Shown here in pieces: positions 16,472-25,129 of a DNA stretch of 41,226 bases; position 1 is the first letter of the stretch; the number at the start of each line of letters is the position of its first letter. A model generated the notes under the pieces. It was not told the origin of the DNA. It searched no databases and worked only from the letters and a program-made list of their open reading frames with translations. Both the position numbers and the translations under genes were made by a program. This stretch comes from an uncultured Bacteroidales bacterium (lineage in GTDB: Bacteria; Bacteroidota; Bacteroidia; Bacteroidales; Paludibacteraceae), in the NCBI GenBank assembly GCA_900321605.1, contig ONWR01000028.1, positions 1 through 41,226 of the forward strand, read 5' to 3'.

Positions 16472-17215
16472 ATGGGACAGAAAATTAATCCTGTAGCAAA
16501 CCGTCTGGGCATTGTCCGCGGTTGGGACTCCAACTGGTTTGGAGGCAAGAATTACGGAGATACGCTGCTTGAGGATAGCAAGATTCGCGAGTACCTCAAC
16601 GCTCGTCTCGCAGAGGCTAGTATTTCCCGTATCGTTATCGAAAGAACTCTGAAACTTGTGACTGTTACTATCTGCACCGCTCGCCCCGGTTTTATCATCG
16701 GAAAAGGTGGAGAAGAGGTTGACAAATTGAAGAAGGAACTCCAGAAAATTACCCATCAGGATGTGCAGATCAACATCTTCGAGGTAAAACGTCCGGAATT
16801 GGACGCTACCATCGTAGCAAACAAGATCGCACGCCAGTTGGAAGGTAAGATCGCTTACCGTCGTGCTGTGAAAATGGCTATTCAGTCCACCATGCGTATG
16901 GGCGCTGAGGGTATCAAGATTCAGGTATCCGGCCGTTTGAACGGTGCCGAGATGGCGCGTAAGGAGATGTACAAAGAGGGTCGTACCCCGCTGCATACAC
17001 TCCGCGCTGACATCGACTACTGCCACGTAGGTGCTATCACCAAAGTAGGTGTGATCGGTGTAAAGGTATGGATCTGTCGTGGAGAAGTGTATGGTAAGAA
17101 GGACTTGGCTCCTAACTTCTCGCAGAAGCAAGAAGGTGGCCGCCCCGGCATGGATCGCCGTGAGGGTGGACGCGGAGAGCGCAAAGGTAACTTCCGCCGC
17201 AACAAGAAACAATAA
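16472..17215 (+). CDS. rpsC: Ribosomal protein uS3
   Basis: S3 (247 residues) forms the mRNA entry site with S4 and S5 and has an mRNA-unwinding role. The KH-domain motif [14 protein letters not shown] is present; the second domain includes [22 protein letters not shown] basic, glycine-rich C-terminal tail ([19 protein letters not shown]) extends the protein, as is common in this phylum. It is 8 nt after rplV and 27 nt before rplP. Confidence 0.98.
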   Translation: MGQKINPVANRLGIVRGWDSNWFGGKNYGDTLLEDSKIREYLNARLAEASISRIVIERTLKLVTVTICTARPGFIIGKGGEEVDKLKKELQKITHQDVQINIFEVKRPELDATIVANKIARQLEGKIAYRRAVKMAIQSTMRMGAEGIKIQVSGRLNGAEMARKEMYKEGRTPLHTLRADIDYCHVGAITKVGVIGVKVWICRGEVYGKKDLAPNFSQKQEGGRPGMDRREGGRGERKGNFRRNKKQ

Positions 17216-17242
17216 TGTTTAACCGATTTGTAGATTAGAATC

Positions 17243-17674
17243 ATGTTACAACCTAAGAAAACTAAATTCCGCCGTTGCCAAAAAGGCCGCATCAAAGGTT
17301 TCGCTCACCGCGGTCAGGAACTGGCATTCGGTTCGTTCGGTATCAAGAGTATGGGTACCGTATGGTTGACCGGTCGTCAAATCGAGGCAGCACGTATCGC
17401 AGTAACCCGTTATATGCAACGTCAAGGACAAGTTTGGATCCGTGTTTTCCCGGACAAACCGATCACCAAGAAACCGTTGGATGTACGTATGGGTAAGGGT
17501 AAAGGTGCTCCCGAAGGATTCGTAGTTCCATTGGAGCCCGGTCGTATCATCTTTGAGGTAGAGGGCGTAAGCTACGATGTAGCTAAAGAGGCACTTCGTC
17601 TCGCAGCTCAAAAGCTACCGATCACCACTAAATTTGTCGTAAGACGCGATTACGACGCAACACAAAATGCATAA
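17243..17674 (+). CDS. rplP: Ribosomal protein uL16
   Basis: L16 (143 residues) organises the A-site region of the 50S subunit and is a late-assembly protein. It starts [44 protein letters not shown] and [14 protein letters not shown] are the conserved segments near which the hydroxylated arginine of other species lies. It is followed by rpmC after 9 nt. Confidence 0.98.
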   Translation: MLQPKKTKFRRCQKGRIKGFAHRGQELAFGSFGIKSMGTVWLTGRQIEAARIAVTRYMQRQGQVWIRVFPDKPITKKPLDVRMGKGKGAPEGFVVPLEPGRIIFEVEGVSYDVAKEALRLAAQKLPITTKFVVRRDYDATQNA

Positions 17675-17683
17675 TTAAGGATT

Positions 17684-17878
17684 ATGAAAACAGCTGAAAT
17701 TAAAGAATTAACAACTCAAGAGATCCAAGAGCGTCTCGCTTCCGAGAAAGAAGCTCTGGTTCGTATGAAGTTAAATCACAGTATTTCTCCGCTCGATAAT
17801 CCGTTGCAGATTAAGGCTGCGCGTCGCAATATCGCTCGCCTTGCAACGGAACTTCGTGCCCGTGAAATTAACAAGTAA
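17684..17878 (+). CDS. rpmC: Ribosomal protein uL29
   Basis: L29 (64 residues) is a two-helix protein at the tunnel exit next to L23. MKTAEIKELTTQEIQERL, then LKL-type MKLNHSISPLDNPLQIKAARRNIARL, fit the family, whose normal length is 60–70 residues. It is flanked tightly by rplP (9 nt) and rpsQ (15 nt). Confidence 0.95.
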   Translation: MKTAEIKELTTQEIQERLASEKEALVRMKLNHSISPLDNPLQIKAARRNIARLATELRAREINK

Positions 17879-17893
17879 AAAACGACAAAGACA

Positions 17894-18148
17894 ATGGAAA
17901 GAAATCTTAGAAAAGAGCGCGTTGGCGTAGTTGTTTCCAATAAGATGGAGAAGACCATCGTGGTCGCTGTCCGTTGGAAAGAGAAACACCCCATCTATGG
18001 CAAGTTTGTCAATAAAACTCGCAAGTTCCATGTTCATGACGAGAAGAATGAGGCTGGTATCGGCGATACCGTACGCATCATGGAGACCCGTCCTTTGAGC
18101 AAGACCGTGCGTTGGCGTTTAACTCAAATTATCGAAAGGGCTAAGTAA
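17894..18148 (+). CDS. rpsQ: Ribosomal protein uS17
   Basis: S17 (84 residues) is a primary 16S-binding OB-fold protein. [19 protein letters not shown], the [18 protein letters not shown] loop and [18 protein letters not shown] are all conserved. The protein has normal length and ends 2 nt before rplN, indicating translational coupling. Confidence 0.97.
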   Translation: MERNLRKERVGVVVSNKMEKTIVVAVRWKEKHPIYGKFVNKTRKFHVHDEKNEAGIGDTVRIMETRPLSKTVRWRLTQIIERAK

Positions 18149-18150
18149 TT

Positions 18151-18516
18151 ATGGTACAGCAAGAATCTCGTCTCACAGTATGTGACAACTCCGGTGCTAA
18201 GCAAGCACTCGTGATCCGCGTTCTTGGTGGTACCAAGAAGCGTTACGCATCCCTCGGCGATACTATCGTAGTAGCCGTTAAGGGCGTTATCCCTTCGTCT
18301 GACATGAAAGATGGTACGGTTAGCCGTGCTATCGTAGTGCGCACGAAGAAAGAGGTACGTCGCGCTGACGGAAGTTACATCCGTTTTGATGACAACGCAT
18401 GCGTTCTCGTCAACAACGCCGGTGAACTCCGCGGCAGCCGTATCTTCGGCCCGGTCGCTCGTGAGTTGCGTCAAACAAATATGAAAATTATTTCTCTGGC
18501 ACCTGAAGTGCTCTAA
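18151..18516 (+). CDS. rplN: Ribosomal protein uL14
   Basis: L14 (121 residues) forms an intersubunit bridge and is the target of the silencing factor Rsf[52 protein letters not shown] and [13 protein letters not shown]-like [13 protein letters not shown] are present. It lies 2 nt after rpsQ and 20 nt before rplX. Confidence 0.98.
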   Translation: MVQQESRLTVCDNSGAKQALVIRVLGGTKKRYASLGDTIVVAVKGVIPSSDMKDGTVSRAIVVRTKKEVRRADGSYIRFDDNACVLVNNAGELRGSRIFGPVARELRQTNMKIISLAPEVL

Positions 18517-18536
18517 TCATCTAAAAAATTACAAAA

Positions 18537-18845
18537 ATGGCAAAACTTCATATCAAAAAGGGTGACACCGTTTATGTAAACGCAGGTGCTTCGAAGGGTC
18601 AGACCGGCCGTGTGCTGGAAGTGATCGTTGACAAGCAACGCGCTATCGTAGAAGGCGTTAACATGGTATCCAAGAGTACCAAGCCCAACGCAAAGAATCC
18701 GCAAGGCGGAATCGTTAAACAGGAAGCTCCTATCCACATCTCTAACCTCAACGTCGTTGAGAACGGCAAACCGGTTCGCGTTGGCCGCGTAGAGAAGGAT
18801 GGCAAGCTCGTTCGTGTATCTAAAAAAACTGGTAAGGAGATCTGA
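18537..18845 (+). CDS. rplX: Ribosomal protein uL24
   Basis: L24 (102 residues) initiates 50S assembly. The KOW motif is seen as [20 protein letters not shown], followed by [14 protein letters not shown] and the [16 protein letters not shown] segment. Its stop lies 2 nt before the rplE ATG, so the pair is probably translated together. Confidence 0.97.
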   Translation: MAKLHIKKGDTVYVNAGASKGQTGRVLEVIVDKQRAIVEGVNMVSKSTKPNAKNPQGGIVKQEAPIHISNLNVVENGKPVRVGRVEKDGKLVRVSKKTGKEI

Positions 18846-18847
18846 TT

Positions 18848-19390
18848 ATGAATACAGCAAGTTTGAAACAAGACTATCAGGAGCGCATCGTGCCTATCCT
18901 GATGAAGGAGTTCAACTACACTACCGTAATGCAGTGCCCGAAACTCCAGAAGATCGTCCTCAACCAGGGTCTGGGCGAGGCTGTAGCTGACAAGAAGATC
19001 ATCGAGGTAGCTCTCCAAGAGATGACTGCTATCGCTGGTCAGAAAGCCGTAGCTACCGTTTCGAAGAAAGATATCGCTAACTTCAAGGTTCGTAAACAAA
19101 TGCCCATCGGCGTATGTGTTACCCTCCGCGGCCAGCAGATGTATGAGTTCCTCGAGCGTCTCGTTCGCGTTGCTCTGCCTCGTATCCGCGACTTCAAAGG
19201 TATCAACAACAAGATGGACGGCCGTGGTAACTACACCTTGGGTATCACCGAGCAGATCATCTTCCCTGAAATTAACATTGATAACATCACCAAACTGCTG
19301 GGTATGAACATCACGTTCGTTACTACAGCTAAAACCGATGAGGAGGGCTTCGCGCTCCTTCGTGAGTTTGGTTTACCGTTTAAAAAGTAA
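18848..19390 (+). CDS. rplE: Ribosomal protein uL5
   Basis: L5 (180 residues) binds 5S rRNA and contacts P-site t[42 protein letters not shown], and the C-terminal [18 protein letters not shown] and [17 protein letters not shown] are the conserved segments. It is full length and 8 nt upstream of rpsN. Confidence 0.98.
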   Translation: MNTASLKQDYQERIVPILMKEFNYTTVMQCPKLQKIVLNQGLGEAVADKKIIEVALQEMTAIAGQKAVATVSKKDIANFKVRKQMPIGVCVTLRGQQMYEFLERLVRVALPRIRDFKGINNKMDGRGNYTLGITEQIIFPEINIDNITKLLGMNITFVTTAKTDEEGFALLREFGLPFKK

Positions 19391-19398
19391 TTCAGACT

Positions 19399-19668
19399 AT
19401 GGCAAAAGAATCAATGAAAGCCCGCGAGGTAAAACGCGCTAAATTGGTTGCTAAATACGCAGCTAAACGTGCGCAACTCCTCAAGGATGGTGACTATGTA
19501 GGGCTCCAAGCCCTCCCGAAAAACGCAAGTCCGGTACGTCTGCACAACCGTTGCAAAGTGACCGGTCGTCCGAAAGGATACATGCGCGCATTCGGTCTCA
19601 GCCGTATTCAATTCCGCGAGATGGCTTCCAAAGGCCTTATCCCGGGAGTAAAGAAAGCGAGCTGGTAA
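19399..19668 (+). CDS. rpsN: Ribosomal protein uS14, zinc-free form
   Basis: S14 (89 residues) is a late 30S-head protein. This is the long form without the CxxC zinc ribbon of the short paralogue; the conserved C-terminal half reads [20 protein letters not shown] then [25 protein letters not shown]. It follows rplE by 8 nt, but the next gene, rpsH, is 193 nt away across an 11-nt tandem repeat. Confidence 0.97.
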   Translation: MAKESMKAREVKRAKLVAKYAAKRAQLLKDGDYVGLQALPKNASPVRLHNRCKVTGRPKGYMRAFGLSRIQFREMASKGLIPGVKKASW

Positions 19669-19708
19669 AACAAGAATCGATAGGGATACAGTAGGGCTAA
19701 TCCCGACA

Positions 19709-19761
19709 GTCAACCGACGGTCAACCGACGGTCAACCGACAGTCAACCGACAGTCAAAGCC
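19709..19761. repeat. 11-nt tandem repeat (GTCAACCGACR) between rpsN and rpsH
   Basis: Four full units and one degenerate fifth unit (GTCAAAGCC) stand in exact 11-nt register. This period differs from the 7-nt period of most other gaps. Just before rpsH, CCCGACAGGCGGG can form a small hairpin. Confidence 0.75.
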
Positions 19762-19861
19762 AAGATCGGTGTGGTGATAAGCCCGCTGTAAGCCCAGACG
19801 ATAAGTTAACTTTATTAAATATTGTCCCGACAGGCGGGATTAATTTAACAACAACAAAACA

Positions 19862-20257
19862 ATGACAGATCCTATTGCAGATTACCTCACTCGATTGAGG
19901 AATGCTATCAAAGCCGGCCACCGTGTGGTTGAAGTTCCGGCTTCGAATCTGAAGAAAGAGATCACTCGCATCTTGTTTGAGAAAGGTTACATCCTTTCCT
20001 ACAAGTTCGTTGAGGATGGTCCTCAGGGCACTATCAAGATTGCCCTCAAGTATGATCCGGTTAACAAAGTTAACGCGATCAAGTGTTTGAAACGTGTATC
20101 CACCCCGGGTTTGCGTAAGTACGTTGGTTACCGTGATATGCCGCGCGTATTGAACGGTCTCGGTATCGCTATCCTTTCCACTTCGAAAGGCGTGATGACC
20201 AACAAAGAGGCTCTTGGCCAGCAGCTCGGTGGTGAAGTATTGTGCTATGTTTATTAA
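19862..20257 (+). CDS. rpsH: Ribosomal protein uS8
   Basis: S8 (131 residues) binds the central domain of 16S rRNA and represses the spc operon in E. coli. MTDPIADYLTRLRNAIKAGH, the PGLRKYVGYRDMPRVLNGLG loop, and STSKGVMTNKEALGQQLGGEVLCYVY at the C-terminus fit the family. It follows a repeat-filled gap and is 15 nt upstream of rplF. Confidence 0.98.
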   Translation: MTDPIADYLTRLRNAIKAGHRVVEVPASNLKKEITRILFEKGYILSYKFVEDGPQGTIKIALKYDPVNKVNAIKCLKRVSTPGLRKYVGYRDMPRVLNGLGIAILSTSKGVMTNKEALGQQLGGEVLCYVY

Positions 20258-20258
20258 T

Positions 20259-20265
20259 AAGGAGG
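20259..20265 (+). promoter_or_regulatory. Strong Shine-Dalgarno site for rplF
   Basis: AAGGAGG ends 7 nt before the rplF ATG. With rplW and the HIRAN gene this is one of only three clear sites of this kind noticed in the window. Confidence 0.7.
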
Positions 20266-20272
20266 AACAGCT

Positions 20273-20830
20273 ATGTCAAGAATTGGAAAACTTCCTATCG
20301 CAATTCCTGCCGGAGTAACGGTAACCGTTAGCCCGGAGAATGTAGTGACCGTAAAAGGTCCGAAAGGTGAGCTCTGCCAGGCAGTTGATCCCCTGATTTC
20401 TGTAAACGTAGAAGACGGCGTATGCCACGTTACTCGTCCGAACGACGAGAAAGAGTGCCGCGCTAAACACGGTCTGTACCGCGCTTTGATCCACAACATG
20501 GTTGTAGGTTGCAGCGAGGGTTACAAGAAAACGCTTGAGCTCGTCGGTGTTGGTTATCGTGTTGAGTTGGCTCAGCCGAACGTGCTGAACTTCTCTCTCG
20601 GTTATACGCACCCCATCTATCTCGGCTTGCCGAAAGAGGTGAAAGTAGAGACCAAGTCGGAGCGTAACCAGAACCCGTTGGTAATGTTGGAGTCCGCTGA
20701 CAAGCAGCTTCTTGGCCAGATTTGCGCTAAGATCCGCTCGTTCCGCAAACCGGAGCCGTACAAAGGCAAGGGTGTTAAGTTCCAAGGTGAAATCGTTCGT
20801 CGTAAAGCTGGTAAGTCGGCTGGTAAATAA
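20273..20830 (+). CDS. rplF: Ribosomal protein uL6
   Basis: L6 (185 residues) lies near the factor-binding site of the 50S subunit. MSRIGKLPIAIPAGVTVTV, VKGPKGEL, GYKKTLELVGVGYRV and the C-terminal RKPEPYKGKGVKFQGEIVRRKAGKSAGK are typical of its two similar domains. It is 15 nt after rpsH and 19 nt before rplR. Confidence 0.98.
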   Translation: MSRIGKLPIAIPAGVTVTVSPENVVTVKGPKGELCQAVDPLISVNVEDGVCHVTRPNDEKECRAKHGLYRALIHNMVVGCSEGYKKTLELVGVGYRVELAQPNVLNFSLGYTHPIYLGLPKEVKVETKSERNQNPLVMLESADKQLLGQICAKIRSFRKPEPYKGKGVKFQGEIVRRKAGKSAGK

Positions 20831-20849
20831 TTAGAAAGGAAACAAGATT

Positions 20850-21194
20850 ATGATTAAGAAAATTGCACGTCGCCTTAAGATTAAGGCATCTATCCGCACC
20901 AAGGTGTCGGGAACTGCAGAGCGTCCGCGTCTGACCGTGTTCCGTTCTAACAGCCAGATTTACGCTCAGGTGATCGATGACCTCGCAGGCAAGACCCTCG
21001 CAAGCGCATCTTCGCTCGCTATCAAGGACAAACTGACAAAGACCGAGAAAGCTGCTGAGGTAGGTAAACTCATCGCTGCAGCTGCTCAGAAGGCCGGAGT
21101 CAACGAAGTAGTATTTGACCGTAACGGATACCTCTATCACGGTCGCGTTAAAGCCCTCGCTGACGCAGCTCGCGAGGCTGGTCTCAAATTCTAA
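20850..21194 (+). CDS. rplR: Ribosomal protein uL18
   Basis: L18 (114 residues) binds 5S rRNA with L5. The basic N-terminus, [15 protein letters not shown]-like sequence ([20 protein letters not shown]), [19 protein letters not shown] and the C-terminal [26 protein letters not shown] are conserved. It lies 14 nt upstream of rpsE. Confidence 0.97.
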   Translation: MIKKIARRLKIKASIRTKVSGTAERPRLTVFRSNSQIYAQVIDDLAGKTLASASSLAIKDKLTKTEKAAEVGKLIAAAAQKAGVNEVVFDRNGYLYHGRVKALADAAREAGLKF

Positions 21195-21208
21195 TAACTG
21201 ACGATATT

Positions 21209-21715
21209 ATGCAAAGAGTTAAAACAACACAAGACCTCGAGCTCAAGGAGCGTCTGGTCGCTGTCAACCGCGTAACGAAAGTTACCAAAGGTGGACGTAC
21301 CTTCACTTTCGCAGCTATCGTAGTTGTTGGAAATGAAGATGGAATTGTAGGTTACGGTTTGGGTAAAGCAGGTGAGGTGGCTGCTGCTATGCAGAAAGCT
21401 ACCGAGGCTGCTAAGAAGAACCTCATTCAGGTACCTGTTCTCAAGGGCACTATCCCTCACGAGCAGTATGCTAAGTTCGGTGGTTCCCGCGTTTACATCC
21501 AGCCTGCTACGCACGGTACCGGAGTAAAAGCCGGTGGTGCTATGCGTGCCGTACTGGAGTCCGCAGGTATTCACGACGTCTTGGCTAAGTCCAAAGGTTC
21601 GTCGAACCCCCACAACCTCGTGAAAGCTACTATCCAAGCGCTCGCAGAACTGCGTGACGCTCGTACCGTAGCCGCTAACCGTGGCGTTAGCCTTTCTACA
21701 GTGTTTAATGGTTAA
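21209..21715 (+). CDS. rpsE: Ribosomal protein uS5
   Basis: S5 (168 residues) is part of the mRNA entry helicase and affects fidelity. Visible are [20 protein letters not shown], the loop [21 protein letters not shown] [17 protein letters not shown], and [20 protein letters not shown], then [19 protein letters not shown]. No ram- or spectinomycin-type change is obvious. It is 17 nt upstream of rpmD. Confidence 0.98.
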   Translation: MQRVKTTQDLELKERLVAVNRVTKVTKGGRTFTFAAIVVVGNEDGIVGYGLGKAGEVAAAMQKATEAAKKNLIQVPVLKGTIPHEQYAKFGGSRVYIQPATHGTGVKAGGAMRAVLESAGIHDVLAKSKGSSNPHNLVKATIQALAELRDARTVAANRGVSLSTVFNG

Positions 21716-21732
21716 TAAATTCTTCTACAACT

Positions 21733-21909
21733 ATGGCAAAGATTAAAATTCAACAAGTACGCAGTACTATCAAATGTCCGAAGGTGCAGAAGGAGACCAT
21801 GATTGCTCTCGGTCTGCGCAAAATGAACGCTACCGTTGAGCACGAAGCTACCCCGGCTATCCTGGGTATGGTAGAGAAGGTAAAGCACCTTGTTAAAGTT
21901 ATTGACTAA
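21733..21909 (+). CDS. rpmD: Ribosomal protein uL30
   Basis: This 58-residue protein is easily missed because of its size. The translation begins MAKIKIQQVRSTIKCPKVQK and continues with ALGLRKMNATVEHEATPAIL and a final MVEKVKHLVKVID, which is L30 throughout. L30 is a small 50S protein in domain II/V of 23S rRNA. Its place between rpsE and rplO is the canonical one. Confidence 0.95.
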   Translation: MAKIKIQQVRSTIKCPKVQKETMIALGLRKMNATVEHEATPAILGMVEKVKHLVKVID

Positions 21910-21932
21910 TCCCTAAAATTTGTAATTACATC

Positions 21933-22379
21933 ATGGAATTGAATAATCTTACCCCTGCAGCAGGATCGGTAAAGACCGCTAAGCGTGTCGGCCGTGGTGC
22001 AGGTTCGGGCCTCGGTGGAACTTCTACCCGTGGTCACAAGGGTGCTAAGTCGCGCTCCGGTTACAGCAAGAAAATCGGTTTCGAGGGTGGTCAGATGCCT
22101 ATGCAGCGTCGTCTGCCTAAGTTCGGCTTCAAGAACATCAACCGTGTGGAGTACAAAGCTATCAACCTCTCGACCCTTCAGCAGCTTGCTGAGGCTAAGA
22201 AACTGGAGAAGATCGGCTTGATCGAGCTCCACGAGGCTGGTTTCATCTCCAAAACCCAACTCGTTAAGATCTTGGGTAACGGCGAACTGAAAGCTAAACT
22301 GACCGTTCAGGCTAACGCTTTCTCCAAGAAAGCTGAAGAGGCTATCGTAGCTGCCGGCGGCACCATCGAGAAAATTTAA
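21933..22379 (+). CDS. rplO: Ribosomal protein uL15
   Basis: L15 (148 residues) is an rRNA-penetrating 50S assembly protein. The glycine-rich N-terminal half (KRVGRGAGSGLGGTSTRGHK then GYSKKIGFEGGQMPMQRRLP) and the globular C-terminal half ending AFSKKAEEAIVAAGGTIEKI match the family. It precedes secY by 31 nt. Confidence 0.98.
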   Translation: MELNNLTPAAGSVKTAKRVGRGAGSGLGGTSTRGHKGAKSRSGYSKKIGFEGGQMPMQRRLPKFGFKNINRVEYKAINLSTLQQLAEAKKLEKIGLIELHEAGFISKTQLVKILGNGELKAKLTVQANAFSKKAEEAIVAAGGTIEKI

Positions 22380-22386
22380 AATTATT

Positions 22387-22404
22387 ATGAATCATAAAAA
22401 ATAA
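22387..22404 (+). other. Five-codon mini-ORF before secY
   Basis: ATG AAT CAT AAA AAA TAA lies between rplO and secY and ends 6 nt before the secY ATG. It could be a chance ATG or a short upstream ORF affecting secY initiation; nothing else supports function. Confidence 0.2.
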
Positions 22405-22410
22405 ATTTTT

Positions 22411-23751
22411 ATGAAATTCGTAGAAACTATTAAAAATATCTGGAAGATCGAGGATCTCCGAAACCGTCTGCTGACCACGGCTTTGTTCGTGCTCATCTAT
22501 CGTTTCGGATCGTTCGTCGTTCTCCCGGGTATTGACCCTACAGCCTTGTCTGCTCTGCATAATCAGACAGCAGGTGGTCTGATGGCGTTGTTGGATATGT
22601 TCTCCGGTGGAGCCTTCTCCAATGCGTCTATCTTCGCGCTGGGTATCATGCCTTACATCTCTGCATCCATCGTGATACAGCTGCTCTCTATCGCAGTGCC
22701 GTATTTCCAGAAGATGCAGAAGGAGGGTGAGTCCGGACGTCAGAAGATGAACCAGATCACACGCTATCTGACTGTGGCTATTCTGCTCTTCCAAGGACCG
22801 AGCTACCTCGTGAACTTGGCAGTACAGATGGGCCAAGCAGGTCAGCCTTTGGCTATCGGATTCAACTGGTTCACTATCTCATCGACCATCCTGCTTTGTG
22901 CAGGCTCCATGTTCGTGATGTGGCTTGGTGAGCGTATTACCGACCGCGGTGTAGGAAACGGTATTTCCTTCATCATCTTGATCGGTATCATTGCGCGTCT
23001 CCCGGGTGCTCTCGTTCAGGAGTTCTCCAGCCGTCTCAACGACGCCGGAGGTGGTCTGATCGTGTTCCTCGCTGAGATCGTGATCCTGCTCCTCGTCTTC
23101 GCTTTTGCGATCATGCTGGTTCAGGGTACACGTCGTATTCCGGTGCAATACGCAAAACGTATCCAGGGTAACAAGCAATACGGTGGCGTTCGTCAGTACA
23201 TCCCTCTCAAGGTCAATGCTGCTAACGTAATGCCGATCATCTTTGCTCAGGCTATCATGTTCATCCCTATCGCTATCGTAGGCTTCCGTGCTTCGGAGAG
23301 CAATGCCTTCGTTCAGGCGTTCATGGATAACAACGGCTTCTGGTACAACTTCGTATTCGCACTGCTGATCATCGCCTTCACCTATTTCTACACCGCGATC
23401 ATCATCAATCCGGTTCAGATGGCAGAGAACCTGAAGCTGAACAACGGATTCATTCCGGGTGTGAAACCGGGTAAGAAGACGGCTGAGTATATTGACACTA
23501 TCATGAGCCGCATCACCCTGCCGGGTTCGATCCTGCTGGCTATCATCGCTATTCTTCCGGCGATCGCTCGCCTGTTAAATGTGTCGATGGGCTTTGCACA
23601 GTTCTTCGGCGGTACCTCGTTGCTCATCATGGTAGGTGTTATATTGGATACTTTGCAGCAGATCGAGAGTCACCTCCTCATGCGTCACTACGACGGATTC
23701 TTTGAGTCCGGTATGCGCATCAAAGGTCGCTCCGGTGCTATGGCCTACTAA
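22411..23751 (+). CDS. secY: Protein translocase subunit SecY
   Basis: SecY (446 residues) is the channel of the general secretion pathway in the inner membrane. It starts KFVETIKNIWKIEDLRNR, has about ten hydrophobic spans, the plug-region signature GGAFSNASIFALGIMPYISA, and the cytosolic loop GGVRQYIPLKVNAANVMP. The C-terminus has LLMRHYDGFFESGMRIKGR. It sits in its usual position after rplO; map follows after 96 nt of AT-rich heptamer repeat. Confidence 0.98.
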   Translation: MKFVETIKNIWKIEDLRNRLLTTALFVLIYRFGSFVVLPGIDPTALSALHNQTAGGLMALLDMFSGGAFSNASIFALGIMPYISASIVIQLLSIAVPYFQKMQKEGESGRQKMNQITRYLTVAILLFQGPSYLVNLAVQMGQAGQPLAIGFNWFTISSTILLCAGSMFVMWLGERITDRGVGNGISFIILIGIIARLPGALVQEFSSRLNDAGGGLIVFLAEIVILLLVFAFAIMLVQGTRRIPVQYAKRIQGNKQYGGVRQYIPLKVNAANVMPIIFAQAIMFIPIAIVGFRASESNAFVQAFMDNNGFWYNFVFALLIIAFTYFYTAIIINPVQMAENLKLNNGFIPGVKPGKKTAEYIDTIMSRITLPGSILLAIIAILPAIARLLNVSMGFAQFFGGTSLLIMVGVILDTLQQIESHLLMRHYDGFFESGMRIKGRSGAMAY

Positions 23752-23808
23752 TCGTCAATGAATAATGATTAATAAATATCTGCGGAGTAGTCACAATGAC
23801 GCTTTTAA

Positions 23809-23846
23809 AAAATATTAATTATTCATTATTAATTATTAATTACTTA
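23809..23846. repeat. AT-only heptamer-like repeat (ATTAATT) before map
   Basis: AATATTAATTATTCATTATTAATTATTAATTA-type sequence fills the space up to the map start, with ATTAATT and ATTATTA units. The same AATTAAT family recurs before rplQ. Confidence 0.55.
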
Positions 23847-23847
23847 G

Positions 23848-24633
23848 ATGATTTTTCTCAAGACAGACGAAGAAGTAGAACTCATGCGGGCAAGCAACAT
23901 CCTGCTTGGTAAGACCTATGCCGAAGTGGCAAAGGCTATCAAGCCGGGTGTTACTACCGCCCAACTGGATAAGATAGCGTACGAGTTCATCATGGATAAT
24001 GGCGGACGTCCTGCCTGCCTTGGTTACGAGGATTATCCCGCTACCCTCTGTACTTCGGTCAACGAAGTGGTGGTACACGGCATCCCCTCCGACAAGGTGA
24101 TCTTAAAAGAAGGCGACATCATCTCCATCGATTCCTCGATCGAACTCAACGGCTGGCACTCGGATTCCGCTTATACCTTCCCGGTAGGAGAGGTGAGCTC
24201 CGAAGTGATGAAACTGCTCAAGACCACCAAGGAGGCGCTCTATCTGGGCATCGAACAGGCGGTGACGGGCAAACGCTTAGGAGATATCTCCTTCGCTATC
24301 CAGAACCATTGCGAAAAAGCCGGTTACGGCGTAGTACGCGAGTTCGTGGGACACGGTATCGGACGTGATATGCACGAGGATCCCGAGGTATGCAACTACG
24401 GTCGGCGTGGTAACGGTATCGTCCTCAAATCCGGTATGACCATGGCTATCGAGCCGATGATCACACTCGGAAGACGCAATGTCCTCATCGAGGACGACGG
24501 TTGGACAGCACGCACCATCGATCGCAAACCCGCAGCCCACTACGAACATAGTATATGCGTTCGAAACGGCAAGGCGGAGATCTTATCCACTTTTGACTAT
24601 ATCCGGGAAGTCCTGGGAGACAGATTTATCTAA
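23848..24633 (+). CDS. map: Methionine aminopeptidase, type I
   Basis: This 261-residue cytosolic enzyme removes the initiator methionine. All five metal ligands are identifiable: Asp in DIISIDSSI, Asp in GWHSDSAYTF, His in VGHGIGRDMHEDPEV, Glu in MAIEPM and Glu in HYEHSICV. The substrate-contact His in VVHGIPS is present. Length matches the short bacterial type without a zinc-finger extension. Its place between secY and infA is standard. Confidence 0.97.
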   Translation: MIFLKTDEEVELMRASNILLGKTYAEVAKAIKPGVTTAQLDKIAYEFIMDNGGRPACLGYEDYPATLCTSVNEVVVHGIPSDKVILKEGDIISIDSSIELNGWHSDSAYTFPVGEVSSEVMKLLKTTKEALYLGIEQAVTGKRLGDISFAIQNHCEKAGYGVVREFVGHGIGRDMHEDPEVCNYGRRGNGIVLKSGMTMAIEPMITLGRRNVLIEDDGWTARTIDRKPAAHYEHSICVRNGKAEILSTFDYIREVLGDRFI

Positions 24634-24655
24634 AATCATCTAAATAACAAAAAGT

Positions 24656-24874
24656 ATGGCAAAACAAGACAGCATCGAAGTGGACGGAACGGTAGTTGAG
24701 GCATTATCCAACGCTATGTTCCGCGTGCAACTCGAGAACGGACCGCTCATCATCGCTCACATCTCCGGTAAGATGCGTATGCACTACATCAAGATCCTTG
24801 CCGGTGACCGTGTCAAAGTAGAAATGAGCCCCTACGACCTGACCAAAGGACGTATCTCGTTCCGCTACAAGTAA
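24656..24874 (+). CDS. infA: Translation initiation factor IF-1
   Basis: IF-1 (72 residues) is a single OB-fold that occupies the 30S A site during initiation. [40 protein letters not shown] and [23 protein letters not shown] match the family along the whole length. It lies 22 nt after map; rpmJ follows across 103 nt of tandem repeats. Confidence 0.98.
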   Translation: MAKQDSIEVDGTVVEALSNAMFRVQLENGPLIIAHISGKMRMHYIKILAGDRVKVEMSPYDLTKGRISFRYK

Positions 24875-24890
24875 TTATTAATCGGGATGA

Positions 24891-24955
24891 AGGAATAAGG
24901 AATAAGGAATAAGGACAATTTAGTCTCGACTCCTGACTCCTGACTCCTGACTCCA
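24891..24955. repeat. Two heptamer arrays (AGGAATA and CTCCTGA) before rpmJ
   Basis: Three AGGAATA-type units occupy 24891–24914. After a 12-nt break, four overlapping CTCCTGA/GACTCCT units occupy about 24926–24955. The two unit families are different although adjacent. Confidence 0.75.
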
Positions 24956-24977
24956 AAAGAAAAACAAAGTTTTTACT

Positions 24978-25094
24978 ATGAAGGTAAGAGCATCAATCAA
25001 GAAGCGCAATGCAGACTGCAAAATTGTACGTCGCAAAGGCCACTTGTATGTAATCAACAAGAAGGATCCTAAAATGAAGATGCGTCAAGGATAA
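24978..25094 (+). CDS. rpmJ: Ribosomal protein bL36, zinc-free form
   Basis: The 38-residue protein starts [20 protein letters not shown] and ends [13 protein letters not shown]. It is bL36 by sequence and by position between infA and rpsM. Of the four zinc ligands of the classical form only one Cys (C14) remains; the other positions are occupied by Ala, Asn and Met. It is therefore the zinc-independent form, which is usual for this phylum. Confidence 0.95.
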   Translation: MKVRASIKKRNADCKIVRRKGHLYVINKKDPKMKMRQG

Positions 25095-25129
25095 GCGTAA
25101 TCTTTAATTAGAATCAACCACTTCTTAAA

